Of a DNA stretch of 64,000 nucleotides, positions 45,758 through 58,302 are shown one piece after another; position 1 is the first letter of the stretch; the number at the start of each line of letters is the position of its first letter. Source of the stretch: Crotophaga sulcirostris (Eukaryota > Chordata > Aves > Cuculiformes > Crotophagidae); NCBI GenBank assembly GCA_013397455.1, contig VYZB01000757.1:89193-153192 (forward strand), read 5' to 3'. The notes under the pieces were generated by a model, which worked only from the letters and a program-made list of their open reading frames with translations, did no database searches and was not told where the DNA came from. The translations under genes were made by a program, and so were the position numbers.

Positions 45758-47253
45758 AGATTTCCCCACTAGTCTTAGGGACTGAGATATTCTAACATTA
45801 TTTATTATTTTATATATAAACATACACTTATAATAAACATTGGCTACATCCTCAAAGCTGCCTAGGTGTTCATCTTTTATTAAAATTATTTACTTTAGCC
45901 AATATAAACAAAAAAATAAATAACGTTAGACTATCTTGGGGGTGGGGGGGTTGTGAGCACCCTTCTTGTCTCTAAATAAATAATCTGGTATTCTGTTGAG
46001 CATGGAGTCACCAAGAGATGGGCTGGCACAAACCTTAAAGAAGCATCAGTGAAGAAGTCCGAGAAGATGAGTAGGCTGTGACATGTAAGACCCATTTTTT
46101 CCTGCACTGGGAAAATAGTGAGACCTTTTTCAATCATTTGGTAGGAAAACTAGAAAGATTGTTGTTGCTGTTGTTATAATTAGCTTTCCTCTTCTTTATT
46201 TATTTTCATGGGCTAAATTCGCATATCTTTATCCACTCAGTAGTCTCAATGCCCTGAGCGTCAGGGGAGTGCTGGCTGGGAAGTGCTCAGCAATCCAAGC
46301 CAGCATTCCAGAAATTCACATTCTCCGTTCATGTATCAAGAGGTGCATTTAGGAAAAACAAAAATTTTGATTACATTATCCTGGAATTTCACAGTAGAAA
46401 ATGCAAAAAGCAACATTCAATCTTATAAAATTATTTTCCTACCTTGCAACCTGAGCTACAGGGCAAAAATATAGCCTCTTGCACACCTCCACTGATTTCA
46501 GCTGGGGTTTTCCAAGGCACTAGAGTCAGCTCACATAAATCAAACAGCAAGATCAAAGCCACTGTTGGAAAGACTCAGGCTATCAATTATGATAGAGTAT
46601 AATAAATGGAAGACCCAGTGACATTTCATTTTATATCACACATGTAATTGTCAAGGCCCAGTTACACAACATTATCAAAAAGTGATGTGGCTGTTCTGAA
46701 AAGCACATCTGCTTGATTATTTTCTCCCCTGTTGTGTTGTTGCTTCTTTCTAAAGCCCTGAGCTTCTTTCTGAGATATCGTTTCTTCTCGCATCATAAAA
46801 AAAAATAGTTTGTTTGTGGACTGCCCCTCTAATTAGAAAAGCAAGCCACAGATGTTCTTGAAAGAGAACTGAATTCCGTAACTAAGCCTCTACTCACTGA
46901 AAACATACCTCGCTTGGAAAGGCTGCAGGAGAACTGTGCCACAGCTCAGCTGTTTATAATATCAGCAGCTCTCCATTCAATCCCGTGTCTGAAACCATAT
47001 GTGACAACAATACCGTAGGCTTCTTGCTGTTCTCCAGTCGTGCCTGGTGCTCGTGGTCTGAAGGTCCTCTCTCTCACCACTTTTGAAGCTTAAATTTGTG
47101 CATGGACAGCTCTACATAGTGAGTGAAGTTCTCAAAGCGCTGGGGATTGCCTCAACTCACAACCAAACCAATTCTTTTTGTTGTTGTTGCTGTTAATTAC
47201 AGAGCAAGTTACTATCAATTTGTGTCAAGTTTTAACAAGACAACTTTGTTGAG
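45758..47253. other. Unique sequence, a second possible conserved stretch
   Basis: No gene was recognised. A G-rich run (gggggtggggggg) lies at 45938-45950. The part from about 46540 to 46990 is repeat-free and AT-rich with words such as CTATCAATTATGATAG and TCTAATTAGAAAA, and might be conserved non-coding DNA. This is unproven. Confidence 0.4.
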
Positions 47254-47495
47254 AAGCTTTGTCAGGGAAAGTTTGGGTTTGATATTAGGAAAAAGTTCTT
47301 CCCTGAAAGGGTGATTGGCCATTGGAATGTGCTGCCCAGGGAGGTGGTGGAGTCGCTGTCCCTGGAGGTGTTTAAGGGGAGATTGGCTGAGGCACTCAGT
47401 GCCATGGTTTAGATGATGGGTTGGTGTTGGTGTTGGGTTCTAGGTTGGACTCGATCTCAGAGGTCCTTTCCAACCTTGTGATACTGTGATACTGG
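47254..47495 (+). mobile_element. CR1: CR1 LINE fragment, ATACTGTG-tail type
   Basis: Sense CR1 3' end: 'gtcagggaaagtttgggttt', 'gtgattggccattggaatgt', 'gaggtggtggagtcgctgtc' and 'ttggtgttggtgttgggttc'. The UTR has lost three bases (actcgatctcag where sisters read actcgatgatctcag). It closes with about two tail units. Confidence 0.94.
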
Positions 47496-48308
47496 GATTG
47501 GCACTTAAACTTGAATTCTGAGATACCCAGTCAGTTAGAAGTACACTTTAGTCATTTCAAAGGAAAAATGGCAGCGGCAAATTCTGGCCTAAAAAGAACA
47601 TATGTTTAACACAGATGGTATGTATTCAAACACTTGTACAGTTGAATTCACTTTTAGAGTCTACAAATATAGCCACCTTGTACATATACTGTAAGAAAGT
47701 CAGATTCCCAGATTTTCATTTGCACATAAAAAACCAGTTATATTATAGCCCGGCATCATGCATACATTGAAATTGTTCTATTTAAAAACAAAACCAGATT
47801 GCTGTAATAGGATCCCATTGTATCTGTGAAATTAATCTGTCTTAATACTAAGCAATAGCGTCTGCTTTTAGTGGAAGAGAAATACCTCAGCCAGTATAGC
47901 AAATAACACTGTAAAGTTTCCAGACTTTCCACAGAAGGAATTCCTTGGTAAAGGTGACAGAGACCTCCTGTGTTTCCACCTTGAAGACTGTGATTCAGAC
48001 ATTTCCTAGGAGGGAATAATTTGATTGCCTTTGCGTCGATAAAACCAAATGTTTTCAAAAAAACACACCAAAAAAAAACCTATACAAAGGCGTCTTTAAA
48101 TAATTTTAAATTGCAATGTTGAAGTGATCATGAAACAAGGCACAAACGATTAGTTATTGAAAGAAAAGTCGTCCCTGCTTCCTTTATAGTACACAAAACA
48201 TTGCTTGTTTTGAGCATCATTACAGATGCAAACCTTGAAGCATATTTGTAACCCCAGGATGACATCAGTTCTCATCTGATGACAATCCACACCATCTTCA
48301 GAAGAAAG
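47496..48308. other. Unique sequence, no gene seen
   Basis: A 100-codon minus frame (47756-48058) has no recognisable similarity. Short A runs lie near 48056-48078. Confidence 0.5.
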
Positions 48309-48421
48309 ATTAGAATAGAATAGAATTAGAGTAGGATAGAATAGAATAGAATAGAATAGAATAGAATAGAATAGAATAGAATAGAATAGAATAGAATAGA
48401 ATAGAATAGAATAGAATAGAA
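48309..48421. repeat. (TAGAA)n pentanucleotide microsatellite
   Basis: An imperfect lead-in (48309-48335) is followed by about 17 uninterrupted ATAGA units to 48421. It sits exactly where the 3' tail of the adjoining antisense CR1 should be, so it most likely arose by slippage of the ATAGAAT-containing tail. Read on the minus strand it gives a meaningless SILFY repeat. Confidence 0.96.
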
Positions 48422-49055
48422 GGGATGGCTTGTGTTGGAGTGGAACCCTTAAAGATAATGTAGATCCACCCTCCCATCGTGGACAAGGACACCTCCCACC
48501 ACACCAGGGTGCTCAAGGCTCCATCCAACCTGAGCACTTCTAGGGATGGGGCATTGACAGCTTCCCTGGGCAATCTGTGACAGTGTCCCACCACCTTCAT
48601 CGTGAAGAACTTCCTTATATCTAATGTAAATCTACCCTCTTTCATTTTCAAGCCATTATCCTTTGTCCTGTCACTCCATGCCCTTGTAAAAAGTCCCTCC
48701 CCAACTTTCTTGTAGCCCCTTCAGGTACTGGAAGGCTGCTCTAAGATCTTCCCAGAACCTTCTCTTCTCCAGGCTGAACAGCCCCAACTCTCTCAGCCTG
48801 TCCTCATAGCAGAGGTGCTCCAGCCCTCTGATCATCTTTGTGGCCTCCTCTGGACCCGTTCCAACAGTTCCATCTCCTTCTTACATTGGGGCCCCAGAGC
48901 TAGGCAAGGGGGTCTCACAAGAGCAGAGTAGAGGAGCAGAATCCTCTCCCTGGACCTGCTGGACATACTTCTTTTGATGCAGCCCAGGACATGTCTGGCA
49001 TCACTGTGAGCAGTGAATGGCTGCTAAGTTTGACAAGTGATGTCAGGTTCCTCAG
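48422..49055 (-). mobile_element. CR1: CR1 LINE fragment, about 630 bases, ATTCTATG type
   Basis: Antisense CR1: 'gatccaccctcccatcgtgg', 'cacctcccaccacaccaggg', 'aagaacttccttatatctaa', 'ccttctcttctccaggctga', 'gcagaggtgctccagccctc' and 'aatcctctccctggacctgc'. It extends into ORF2 up to about the 'gatgcagcccaggacatgtc' codons. The minus frame is open only in its last part (48310-48651). Confidence 0.95.
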
Positions 49056-52000
49056 CTGGGAAGCTGAAATACTTTACAGTGACCTTGCTTCTGCAAAAAC
49101 TGTTCAGGTTTTAGGTTCTTAGTTATTTTACCACTGAGAACAACTAGATTATGGTAACTGTCACATCATGCACAAGTGTTTGCAGTATCAGATACTGCTG
49201 ATAACGACAGCAAAACCGAGAACTTTTGAGGATGGAAGTTATTTTAAGGGACAGTTTAAATTAAAAATGCTTTAAACCAACAAAATATTTTTACATACTT
49301 TCATTTTGCATGAAACACACAATTGGTTTTCAAATAGACTGCGCATCTTACAAACCAGCAGTATTTCCTACTCCAGGCACTTGCAAAGATTTTAATGTTT
49401 GTGAGCATGAGGTTATTTCTAAACGCTTTTCAGTGCTCGAAAATGGAAGTGAATTAAGCTGTGTGTTCAAACAGGCAGTTCAAAGACATACTGAATCAAT
49501 TTGTATCAAACAAAAAGCTCACAATGAAAAGAACAGCCAGTAAGTACAAAAACACAAACCATTTAAAAACAAAGCAAATGGAGCCAACACATTATCATCT
49601 CTATTAGAAAATCAGAAGGGCCTTAAATGAGTGTTTCCTTCTACTATCATTGTCCATGGTTTGATTAACTTCCCCTGTGACATTAGTTTTACCAGTCCTT
49701 CTCTCTTTTGCCTTCTTCTATCTCCAAGCCTTTGTCTCTGCAGTGAAATGTTGAGTTATCCCACACAGGCACACTTGTCTTGGAACTGGTTTAACTCAGC
49801 CTCCTCACAAGCAGTGTAAGTGAAATCAGAAAATGGTCTCAAAATAAAAATCTTCATAGCTGTGTGAAATAATTTAGATGAAGTTGCACCTCTAATTATA
49901 TGGATTTTTTTTTTTTTGTGTATAGACCAGACCTCAACCTTGTCAATTCTTCTTTAGGAATTATTTCCTTAGACTGGCTTTAACTTCACCTGTTTTTAGA
50001 TGTTTAAAAGTCAGATATCAAAGTGCAAGTTATTTGGTCTTGCCTCCTTTCATAGTTAAAAAAAATTAAAAAAAAAAAGTGTGTCAGGGAGTCCCAACAG
50101 GTGTCCCCTGTATCCTCTTCAGTACCATTTTCAGATTACGTGGCTCACCTTCAGTAGGAACCTGTTTATATGAACAGCTGTGAGGATGTGGATAATGACT
50201 AACTCGGAATTAGTGTCTCTATGGGAATCATATCAGGTTTAAAACATCTAAACTTAAGAAAGTCTGGAGAGCATCCTCGGGGCTCCTTTGACCCAGCTGG
50301 GTCAGATGTATCCCCAGACATAAGTGTTCAGCAGGCATCCCAGGTGCGTGAAGGTATCTGAGACATCTGTGCGGGCTGGTAGACACAATACAGACCTGTT
50401 TGTCCTACTTATTTCAGGAGAGGCAGCTGTAGACCAGATGGCACAGCCCTGGGCATCTCAATTGGCATTATCTGTCTGTGTTTAGACAGCTGAATCGTGC
50501 CCTGAGCAACTTGTCTGCTGTACTTCTTCTCTCTGGATCCCATTGACTAAACCTCTGCTGACAGTAGTGGGAATTCAGATAAGTGGTCCCTACCTGACAG
50601 CTAACGTAACCATAATTTAGGCATCTTAGACTCAACCTGAATCCCACTTATCACCTCTAAAACACAGTTTAGGGTGAGATACGCTCCATCCCTCAATTTG
50701 ATCTTGAGTGATAAGCTCATATTGACTATCTCCCTGTGGATCTAATTGCTTTCCCTGTAATCTCTGCATTTTTCATACCTTGATCGTGACACGCTCCTGT
50801 TAAACTGAGTTTGCTTTATCCTTCCCTTTAGTCATAGCTCAGAAAACTTTTTTCCTCCCACTTTCTGTCCTGTGCTCTGTTCAAACTCCATCTCCAAATA
50901 AGAAGAAATATTATTTTAAGAAATATTTTCAAGAAATACATTCAAGAATACAACAGCACCTGCTTAGGCATGAAATGAGGGCATGATCACAGCTTCTTTA
51001 AGTAGGCTGGGGTCAATGCCCACAGATGCAGAAAATGTGGTGGAGTCTGACCTCTGGATAGACATTCTGCTGCTGATAAAAATGTGTGTCTTTCACTACA
51101 AAAGGATTCCATTCTAAAGCATAGTAGGGATAAACATTAAATTTTTCTGAGCTAAGCTCAGTCTTAAGTAAACCACAATATAGGGAAGAGGAGGATGAAC
51201 ATGTTGCTGACCACTGCCTTGCATGTGTCTTTACTCAGGATTTTTCACGTAACAACTCTTACCCATTTGCTTTCAAAAAACCTGTCCCTTCATCTTCCAA
51301 CCCTAAAATCAGCAGATTTGGTGTTGTCTTTCCTTCTGGCTGCTTCTCAACACCAGACTCCGTGCCTCTATCACGATGCTCTCTCACCTGATAAATAACA
51401 GATTTTCTTATTTTCATTCGTTGCTTAGGTTTGCAACTTTGACCTCTGTTCCACCATACACATAAATCAAAAAAAACCCACTAACCCATATACACAGTGG
51501 AAGTAGAAAGATACATAAAGTCAGTAAAACCTAAAAAGGCATTATTTCCTCTGTTCTTTCACCAAAAAATTGTTCCTTTCCTTTTTCTTCTTTTAAATCA
51601 TGCATTAAGTTTCAAGCTTCAGGCCTAATCTTGCAAATGCATATGCACATGAGAAAATTTAATCACATCACAGCTCTCGTTTGAAATCAAAGAGATCATT
51701 CACATGTGTTTGCAAGATTACATTTTTCAATGCCTTTGACAGGTCCACCTTCTTATTAGTCTGCAGAGCAATGTGTGCATTTTGAATACAGTGCAGCACC
51801 CACAAGATTTATCTTACAAAGCTGTCACTGGTGGAAAGGACCTTTAGGTGAGCAACAGTAGGTTAAAAAGAACACAAATTGAGATGCAATGGCTGTTATT
51901 TCTGATGTGAAGGAATGAATTTTATTCTCTTTCCGAGCAGTTGGCAGTTTCACCTTGTGACTTCGTGTCTTGTGCAGTTAACAGAACAGAATGGCAGCTT

Positions 52001-52845
52001 CACTTGTGAAGTTATTGTAAATGTTATTCATAACAAGCTAATTTGTTGTTGTTCTGCTAAACTGGAACTCTTGTTTCTCAAGGGCATTTAGTCATTGTGA
52101 TTGTGAACTGTTGCATTCATGTTTTATGTTTGGTTAATCTAGTGAGCACTATAACCTGACTTGTCCTATTTGAGAGAGTGGTGTGATCATAACTCAGCCC
52201 TGAAGGGTGGGGTTACAGTCTAAAATCTCTCAAAAAAAAGAGAAAAATAGGTGGTATTTACCCTGGGTAAAATCACTAATGTTATGCCACTGAAGTCTGG
52301 CTCAGTACCAAACAAGTCATGAAAAAAAGACTCCTGGCATAAAGACAAGAAACGAAAGCAACCAAACGTCCTCTTGCTGATAATTCTATGTGTGTGAACA
52401 CACCAATTCAAACTGGAAGGCAAAGAGAGCTTGTGAGGATGTCACAAATGCCTTCAGTTTTTCTGTGATTAGAAACCGGCTGCAAAAACTCTCCTGCTAA
52501 GCAAAACTATTTACTTAGCAAAGTCTCGAGCCTCGCAAGAAGAAAATCCACAATTTTTATTCCAAAAAGAGGCTGCTGCTTAGCAATTTTTGTCAGTCGT
52601 ATAGCTGCATAAAACTAACTTGCATGGTGTTGGTTCTGTGTGCTGTGTGTTACAGATGCAAGAAGTGAAACGGAGGCGTGAAGCCAGAACAAACGAGCGA
52701 GCAAGACAGACGTGGCTGGGAAGCAGCTACACTCAAAGCTTAAGAACCAGATCATAACACCGAAGAATATGCTGGATGAGGTTGTCCTCTGTTTCAGCAG
52801 GGTTTTTTGCTTCGTGAAGGGGTCTTTTTGGTCTACGTCAGCAAA
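49056..52845. other. Unique sequence, about 3.8 kb without CR1
   Basis: No gene was recognised. A 13-base T run (49905-49917) and a pair of 12-base inverted arms (51626-51637 and 51709-51720) are the only structures. Frames of 60-77 codons have no family resemblance. Confidence 0.5.
51626..51720. repeat. Inverted repeat, perfect 12-base arms
   Basis: taatcttgcaaa (51626-51637) and tttgcaagatta (51709-51720) are exact reverse complements 71 bases apart. The sequence between holds a second partial match (gcacatga / tcacatgtg-like words). The same 12-mer also occurs once at about 13120. Confidence 0.85.
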
Positions 52846-53151
52846 AGTCTCTTCTCACAGGTGACCAGTGACAGAACTAGAGGGCACGGACTTAAACTTC
52901 GTCAGGGGAGGTTTAGACTTGATGTGAGGAAGAAGTTCTTCACTGAAAGGGTGATTGGCCACTGGAATGCGCTGCCCAGGGAGGTGGTGGAGTCGCCGAC
53001 CCTTGAAGTGTTTAAGGGAAGATTGGATGAGGCACTGAGTGCCATGGTTTAGGTGATGAGGTGGTGTTAGTGTTGGCTTGTAGGTTGGACTTGATGATCT
53101 TGGAGGTCTCTTCCAACCTGGTTATACTGTGAATACTGTGAATACTGTGAA
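52846..53151 (+). mobile_element. CR1: CR1 LINE fragment with a 9-base tail variant
   Basis: Sense CR1. The frame 52807-53052 (81 codons) encodes [60 protein letters not shown] and EALSAMV. The UTR reads 'acttgatgatcttggaggtc'. The tail unit is TGTGAATAC, a 9-mer with an inserted A compared with the 8-base ATACTGTG units of sister copies. It resembles the copy at 1-127. Confidence 0.94.
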
Positions 53152-54804
53152 GTCACACATCTGCCAGTGTAGGTGGCTCTGTGCACTCTTTCACGCTGAG
53201 AAGCTGAGACCATAGGAAGGGTGTTGTAGACCAACAAGGCAGGCAGGATTGTCCTCACACTCACTAAAACCATGAAGTAACTGATTGCTAAATAACTAAG
53301 CACACTGAGTTTACTTTAAGCTGAAAGAGCTGAGAATAATAGCAGGTATTCATATAACCTGAACTGATTCTGAGCCCAAGAGTTTGGCATCAAAGAAATC
53401 ATAAATGTTTATGTCCTGTGACAGACATGTCAGGAGTGCCCAAGCTGCACGTAGAAGTGAGCTAACTAACACAGGAGTTAGAAGTGAGCTAACTAACACT
53501 TTGCTGCTGAAGTTTAGAAATAACCTGCTTGCTTCTCGCTCCCTCATCAGAGCCAAGGGTTTGACAAAGTCTTTTTGACTCTGTGTCTGGGCTCCAGCCC
53601 ACAACAGTGCATGACATGAGCCTGTGTGGAACGTAACTGGTTGCAGCTGGCTTGTGGAAAATTCCCTTGAAAATGTTATTCCCAATATTTTCTTTTCCCA
53701 GCTAGGGATAACAGAAGTGACAATGATTACATGATGTTAATGTGATATTTATAACCAGTCTATTAACTCATCCAAACAGCAGCCTCCTGCATGTGGTTCT
53801 TGCATGCTCCTTGCCTGTTTTGCTAAAGAGATCAATTTAAGTGGGATGGATTTGGTGTAAAAAAGTAAATTCATGCCTAAACTCAGAGTAAATTCAAGCC
53901 CAAGCACCCTTCGAACTCCCTCAGCTTGTCTTCAACACACAGTGTGGATGCAAAACAAGTTTGGGTTCACTGCATGATTAGAGCCACGTTTAAACAGGAA
54001 TGTGGGAGTAGCACCTCTTCTTTGGTCTTAGATCAGCTTTCTTCATGTAGCTCCAGGTTCTCCAGGTTCAGAGTTGATGTGACTTGAAGGTCTGTTTTTC
54101 TTGCTGCAATCATTCCTGTATCTGTTAAGGCAGCAAGAGGGAACAGTTCAGTCTTCACTGGTATCATTTTAGAGTGGTTTTGTATGAAGCTTGTCTTTTC
54201 CAATCAGTACTTTATTACCTAGGACCGCTTTCTACCAAGCTGTATTTGTCTGGTTACATGAATGACTCTGTCCATCTGCCTGAGTTCACATCCACAAGAC
54301 TGTGGCCCAATGTCCAACTGCACAGAGCTCCTAGCTCTTCAGTACTAAAAAAATCATTCAAAGTCCAGGACAAAGTTGTGCTTAGAAATTAGTGAAATAA
54401 CACCTCAAGTGAAAGTAGATTTCATTCATTCAATCACCTGTTTTAGCTGTAATGTCTTTTAATAAGATTATATCCTTGCAGTGAGAATAAGATTTTACAG
54501 CAAGGACACATGTTTTTTCCATCCAATGTAATGAAGATCCAGAGATCTTTTTTTCCAGTCCTGCACTCCTTAACAAACAGATCTGTCTGCTGTGCTCCAG
54601 GATACTGACTTTTTCTGTGACATCATGGGCTCCTTCACTTCACTTGGCATTTATTCTTGGCACATGTGACAAAACTCAGCAGATTTGTCAGTGCAAAACA
54701 CAGGTACAGAATGAAGCACTGTTCAAGCCATTTGCCTTCCAAATTTCCAGGAAATTTCAGCTCTGTTGGGTTTAACTACTTCATTCTTCCACTCGGAGTA
54801 TTTC
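53152..54804. other. Unique sequence with a 27-base partial duplication
   Basis: agaagtgagctaactaacac occurs at 53453-53472 and again at 53480-53499, a 27-base-spaced tandem duplication. No gene or transposon was recognised elsewhere. Confidence 0.5.
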
Positions 54805-55206
54805 GAATCACAGAATCACAGAATGGTTTGGGTTGGAAGGGACCTTAAAGCCCATCCAGTTCCAACCCCCTGCCATGGGCAGGGACACCTCCCACCACAC
54901 CAGGTTGATCAAGGACCCATCCAACCTGGCCTTCAACACTTCCAGGGTGGGAGCAGCCACAGCTTCCCTGGGCAACCTGTGCCAGTGTCTCACCACCCTC
55001 ATCCTGAAGAATTTCTTCCTAATATCTAATCTAAATCTTCCCCCTTCCAATTTAAAGCCATTCCCCTTTGTCCTATCTCTACAGGTCCTTGTAAGAAGTC
55101 CCTCCCCAACTTTCTTGTAGCCCCTTCAGGTACTGGAAGGCTGCTATGAGGTCCCTCCAGCGCCTTCTCTTCTCCAGGCTGAACAACCCCAACCCTCTCA
55201 GCCTGC
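54805..55206 (-). mobile_element. CR1: CR1 LINE fragment, ATTCTATG type
   Basis: Antisense CR1 with crisp landmarks: 'gaatcacagaatcacagaat', 'cccctgccatgggcagggac', 'cctcatcctgaagaatttct' and 'tccaggctgaacaaccccaa'. The minus frame 54808-55050 encodes the [24 protein letters not shown] ORF2 end. Confidence 0.95.
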
Positions 55207-56622
55207 AGGTAATATTTTATTCCCAGACAGTGTCTGGTTTGGGTTTTTTTTGCAAAATCACTCTGTGTCAAAAGCCTCTGATAGGTTCTGTTCTGTCTAA
55301 TATTAGCACTGTTAGCTTCTGGATAACGCAGGACAAGTAGTTTCAGTGGTGTGCGCAAGGGTTCTTAAAGTTAGAGCTGAATTCACTTGATAAGACTTCT
55401 GATTTAATAGGACTGACCCAAACAATATGGACCTTACAGTTCTAGAAGTGAAGTTACCATGTTCCTGCTTTTAATAGTCTTTAGGTTTCCACAGCTAATA
55501 AAAAAGGAACCTTTTGTAGTAAGTTTTGAGGTAGCCAGGAATTCTAGGGAATATGTAGGGATAATTTCATATATTAAATATGCCTGTGAATGTGTCTCTT
55601 GGAGAAACATCTTTCTTTAGCACATTCCTGCACTGCCCTAGGTGTCTGAATTAATTCAAGTGAGGTGGCTCGGCTTTGTAGGTTCTCTCTTTGTCAGGGG
55701 GAAGATGGACACCAGCAGGGGCTCAATGGGCAGATTCATTTATTGCCTTTCTCTTGTTTTAATTAGCTGGTGCAAGTATTTAAAGATGTTGCCAGTATTT
55801 TATTTATTAAGAAACTCACACATCTGAGATATAAAAGCAAAAAGGCTCAAAAGGGTGGTAGAAGCTTCCCTTCAGATCACGTGAGTGCTGGGAAAGTCTT
55901 CAGGAAAGGTTGCAAACATAGAGGTGCTGCATTTAAATAAAAACCAAGTGCTTTGTTTTATGGTAGGGAGTTGGATTCAGGGCTTAGAGCCATTCCTTAG
56001 CTCTGCTGCAAATTCACAGCCCTGACACACAGCAAAACTCCCTTGCCTGGCATCTCCTCTGTGCTGCTGTTTCATCACTTTTTAATGACAACGAGACGCA
56101 GAACAAGCGTACAGGGCTGTACAACAGTGGCACAGAGGGCTCAGCTGGGAATGAGAACCTGGATGGGGAATGACCTCCTCCCACAGACTGCAGAAAAGAA
56201 AAAAAAAGCAGCACACTTTCTGAATAAGAGTAAGTAAAAATGCATTAAAACTGTATCCACCCATTACAAATGTGTCCTTCAGGTAAGATTCAGCCCGTGT
56301 TACTTCGTGAAATCAAGCAAGCAGGATGTGTTTTCATTTCATGCATTTTGCTTGATGGGTGGTTTGTTTTCCATTTGTGCATTTCCTTTGCACTGAATGC
56401 CACATCCAGGCATAAGATTTTCTTCTTTTATGCATCTTTGCATTACAAGGGCAACATTCTCTTTCCTTCAAGGTTTGACTCCAAAATCTGATTCAAAGCA
56501 TGAGACTGTGTGGCTGGATCTTAACTGCTTCACAGTGGTTGTCTCAAAGGTGTGGACTTCACCACAAATAGCAACACTCCAACTGCCACTGAGATCAGAA
56601 GTTTTTTATCTCTTCATCTTTT
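55207..56622. other. Unique sequence, no gene seen
   Basis: Frames up to about 75 codons outside CR1-derived sequence, none recognisable. A short A run lies at about 56198-56205. Confidence 0.5.
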
Positions 56623-56960
56623 TCAGTATCACAGTATCACAAGGTTGGAAAGGACCTCTGAGATCATTGAGTCCAACCTATAACCCAACACCAACACCAA
56701 CCCATCATCTAAACCATGGCACCGAGTGCCTCATCCAATCTCCTCTTAAACACCTCCAGGGTTGGCGACTCCACCACCTCCCAGGGCAGCGCATTCCAAT
56801 GGCCAATCACCCTTTCAGGGAAGAACTTTTTCCTAACATCAAGTCTAAACTTTCCCTGACAAAGCTTGAGTCCATGTCCTCGAGTTCTGTCCCTGGTCAC
56901 CTGAGAGAAGAGACCAACCCCTGCCTGACTACAACCTCCTTTTAGGGAGTTGTAGAGAGC
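56623..56960 (-). mobile_element. CR1: CR1 LINE fragment, ATACTGTG-tail type
   Basis: Antisense CR1 with two to three tail units. The minus frame 56709-56900 encodes [20 protein letters not shown], a [24 protein letters not shown] stretch and ends EALGAMV. It is 5'-truncated at the 'ggttgtagtcaggcagggg' region. Confidence 0.95.
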
Positions 56961-58260
56961 TTACTCTTACTGAGGTGCTGGTGCATCCTGCATCTGGGAG
57001 CAGCTGAAGCTACATGTACACCCATGTGCACCTCATGTAAATGTAAGTAAGAAACTGGAAGGTACCAACTCAACATCCCTCCCCAACTAATTAAGGAGCA
57101 TTTAAGGAATTTGCGATGAACCTCAGAGGTCTGGTTCTACACCAGAAATGTAGGTCAGGGTCAAAATCAGTGACTGTTTTCATGAGCTTGGACCAGAAAT
57201 TTCCAAGGGAGAGCTCGTAAGTCTGGAGGATCTGAAGCCAGTGGAAAATCCCTGAGAAATGGCCTTAAATTGCTACAGTTTCTATAGCTGTTGTGGGTTA
57301 CACCCAGCAATGTGTCAGTCACTGGAACACGGTCAGTAATGGAGTGCGCACACCTTCCCTTGCCTCCCCTGCTTTTTTTTTGTTTCTCAGAAGACTTCAA
57401 AGTCTCTTATTCTGAACCTTTAGCACTAAGTTAATAAAAATAAAGATCAATGATTGACTCCACATGCTAGGTTGTACTCACTGGAGCATTTAAAAATGCT
57501 GAGAATGGAATTTCTCCACCTGTGGGTTGAAGTAGTTCATGGGCAGGGGATGAAGAAGCAGTAGAGAAAGTGTGGAGCACTACAGCTGTCATACCCTGGT
57601 GGGAAAGGAATGGTGTGTGGCTATCAAAGCATGGCATGCCTCCATATAGGAACAGCAATTACTGTCTTCCAGTTGTTTTTTCCTAGCAAGTTGATGAGAT
57701 AAGGAGCCTTGAGTTTTCCAACCTGGACCCCAGTTCTGCAAGAAAAAGAAAACCAGGCTAAGGAAAGAAGGACAACATTGTGCAATATTACTGATCAAAT
57801 CAAGGATATGCTAGAAGTGAGATCAAATGTGGAAGGTTTTCATAGAGTGCTGTGTTCTCCATTCCTGGGTCTGTGGTCCCTGCTGTACTTTTAACTGGAA
57901 ACCTAAGCTTCCCCAGATAGCAAAAAAAACCAACAAACAACAAACCAACCTTGGTAATTAGGTGCTCAGGAAGACTGTGGCAGCAACACTGTGTTCTAAA
58001 GCAGTGAATTTGAGTTCCTATGTAAGACATCAGACGTGACTTCTGAACCTGAAACCCATTTGTATGAACCATGATGCTGTCCAGGTTCAAGGGTCTTTGA
58101 AGTACACAGGCTTTTATATTCCAGTTATTATGTACTCAGGGAGAAGCACTTAGAAAAAAATACAGAGTAGATGCTGCACAAAATTGGAAGCAGTGAGCAC
58201 AAATAAAACTGAAGTAGATATTGAAAGTACTGCAGGAAAAATCACTGGTCCAATTAATAT
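56961..58260. other. Unique sequence, no gene seen
   Basis: Several minus frames of 63-96 codons have no recognisable motif. Confidence 0.5.
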
Positions 58261-58302
58261 GTTGAGGTTGGAAGGGACCTCTAGAGGTCACCTTGTCCAT
58301 GA
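58261..58302 (-). mobile_element. CR1: Old CR1 LINE scrap
   Basis: Only the 'gttgaggttggaagggacct' and 'ctagaggtcaccttgtcc' blocks remain, matching the 3' end of an older CR1 type. There is no preserved tail. Confidence 0.65.

Noticed and set aside
48310..48651. 113-codon minus frame with a repeating SILFY peptide
   Set aside because: It is the translation of the TAGAA microsatellite fused to the end of CR1 ORF2, not a repeat protein.
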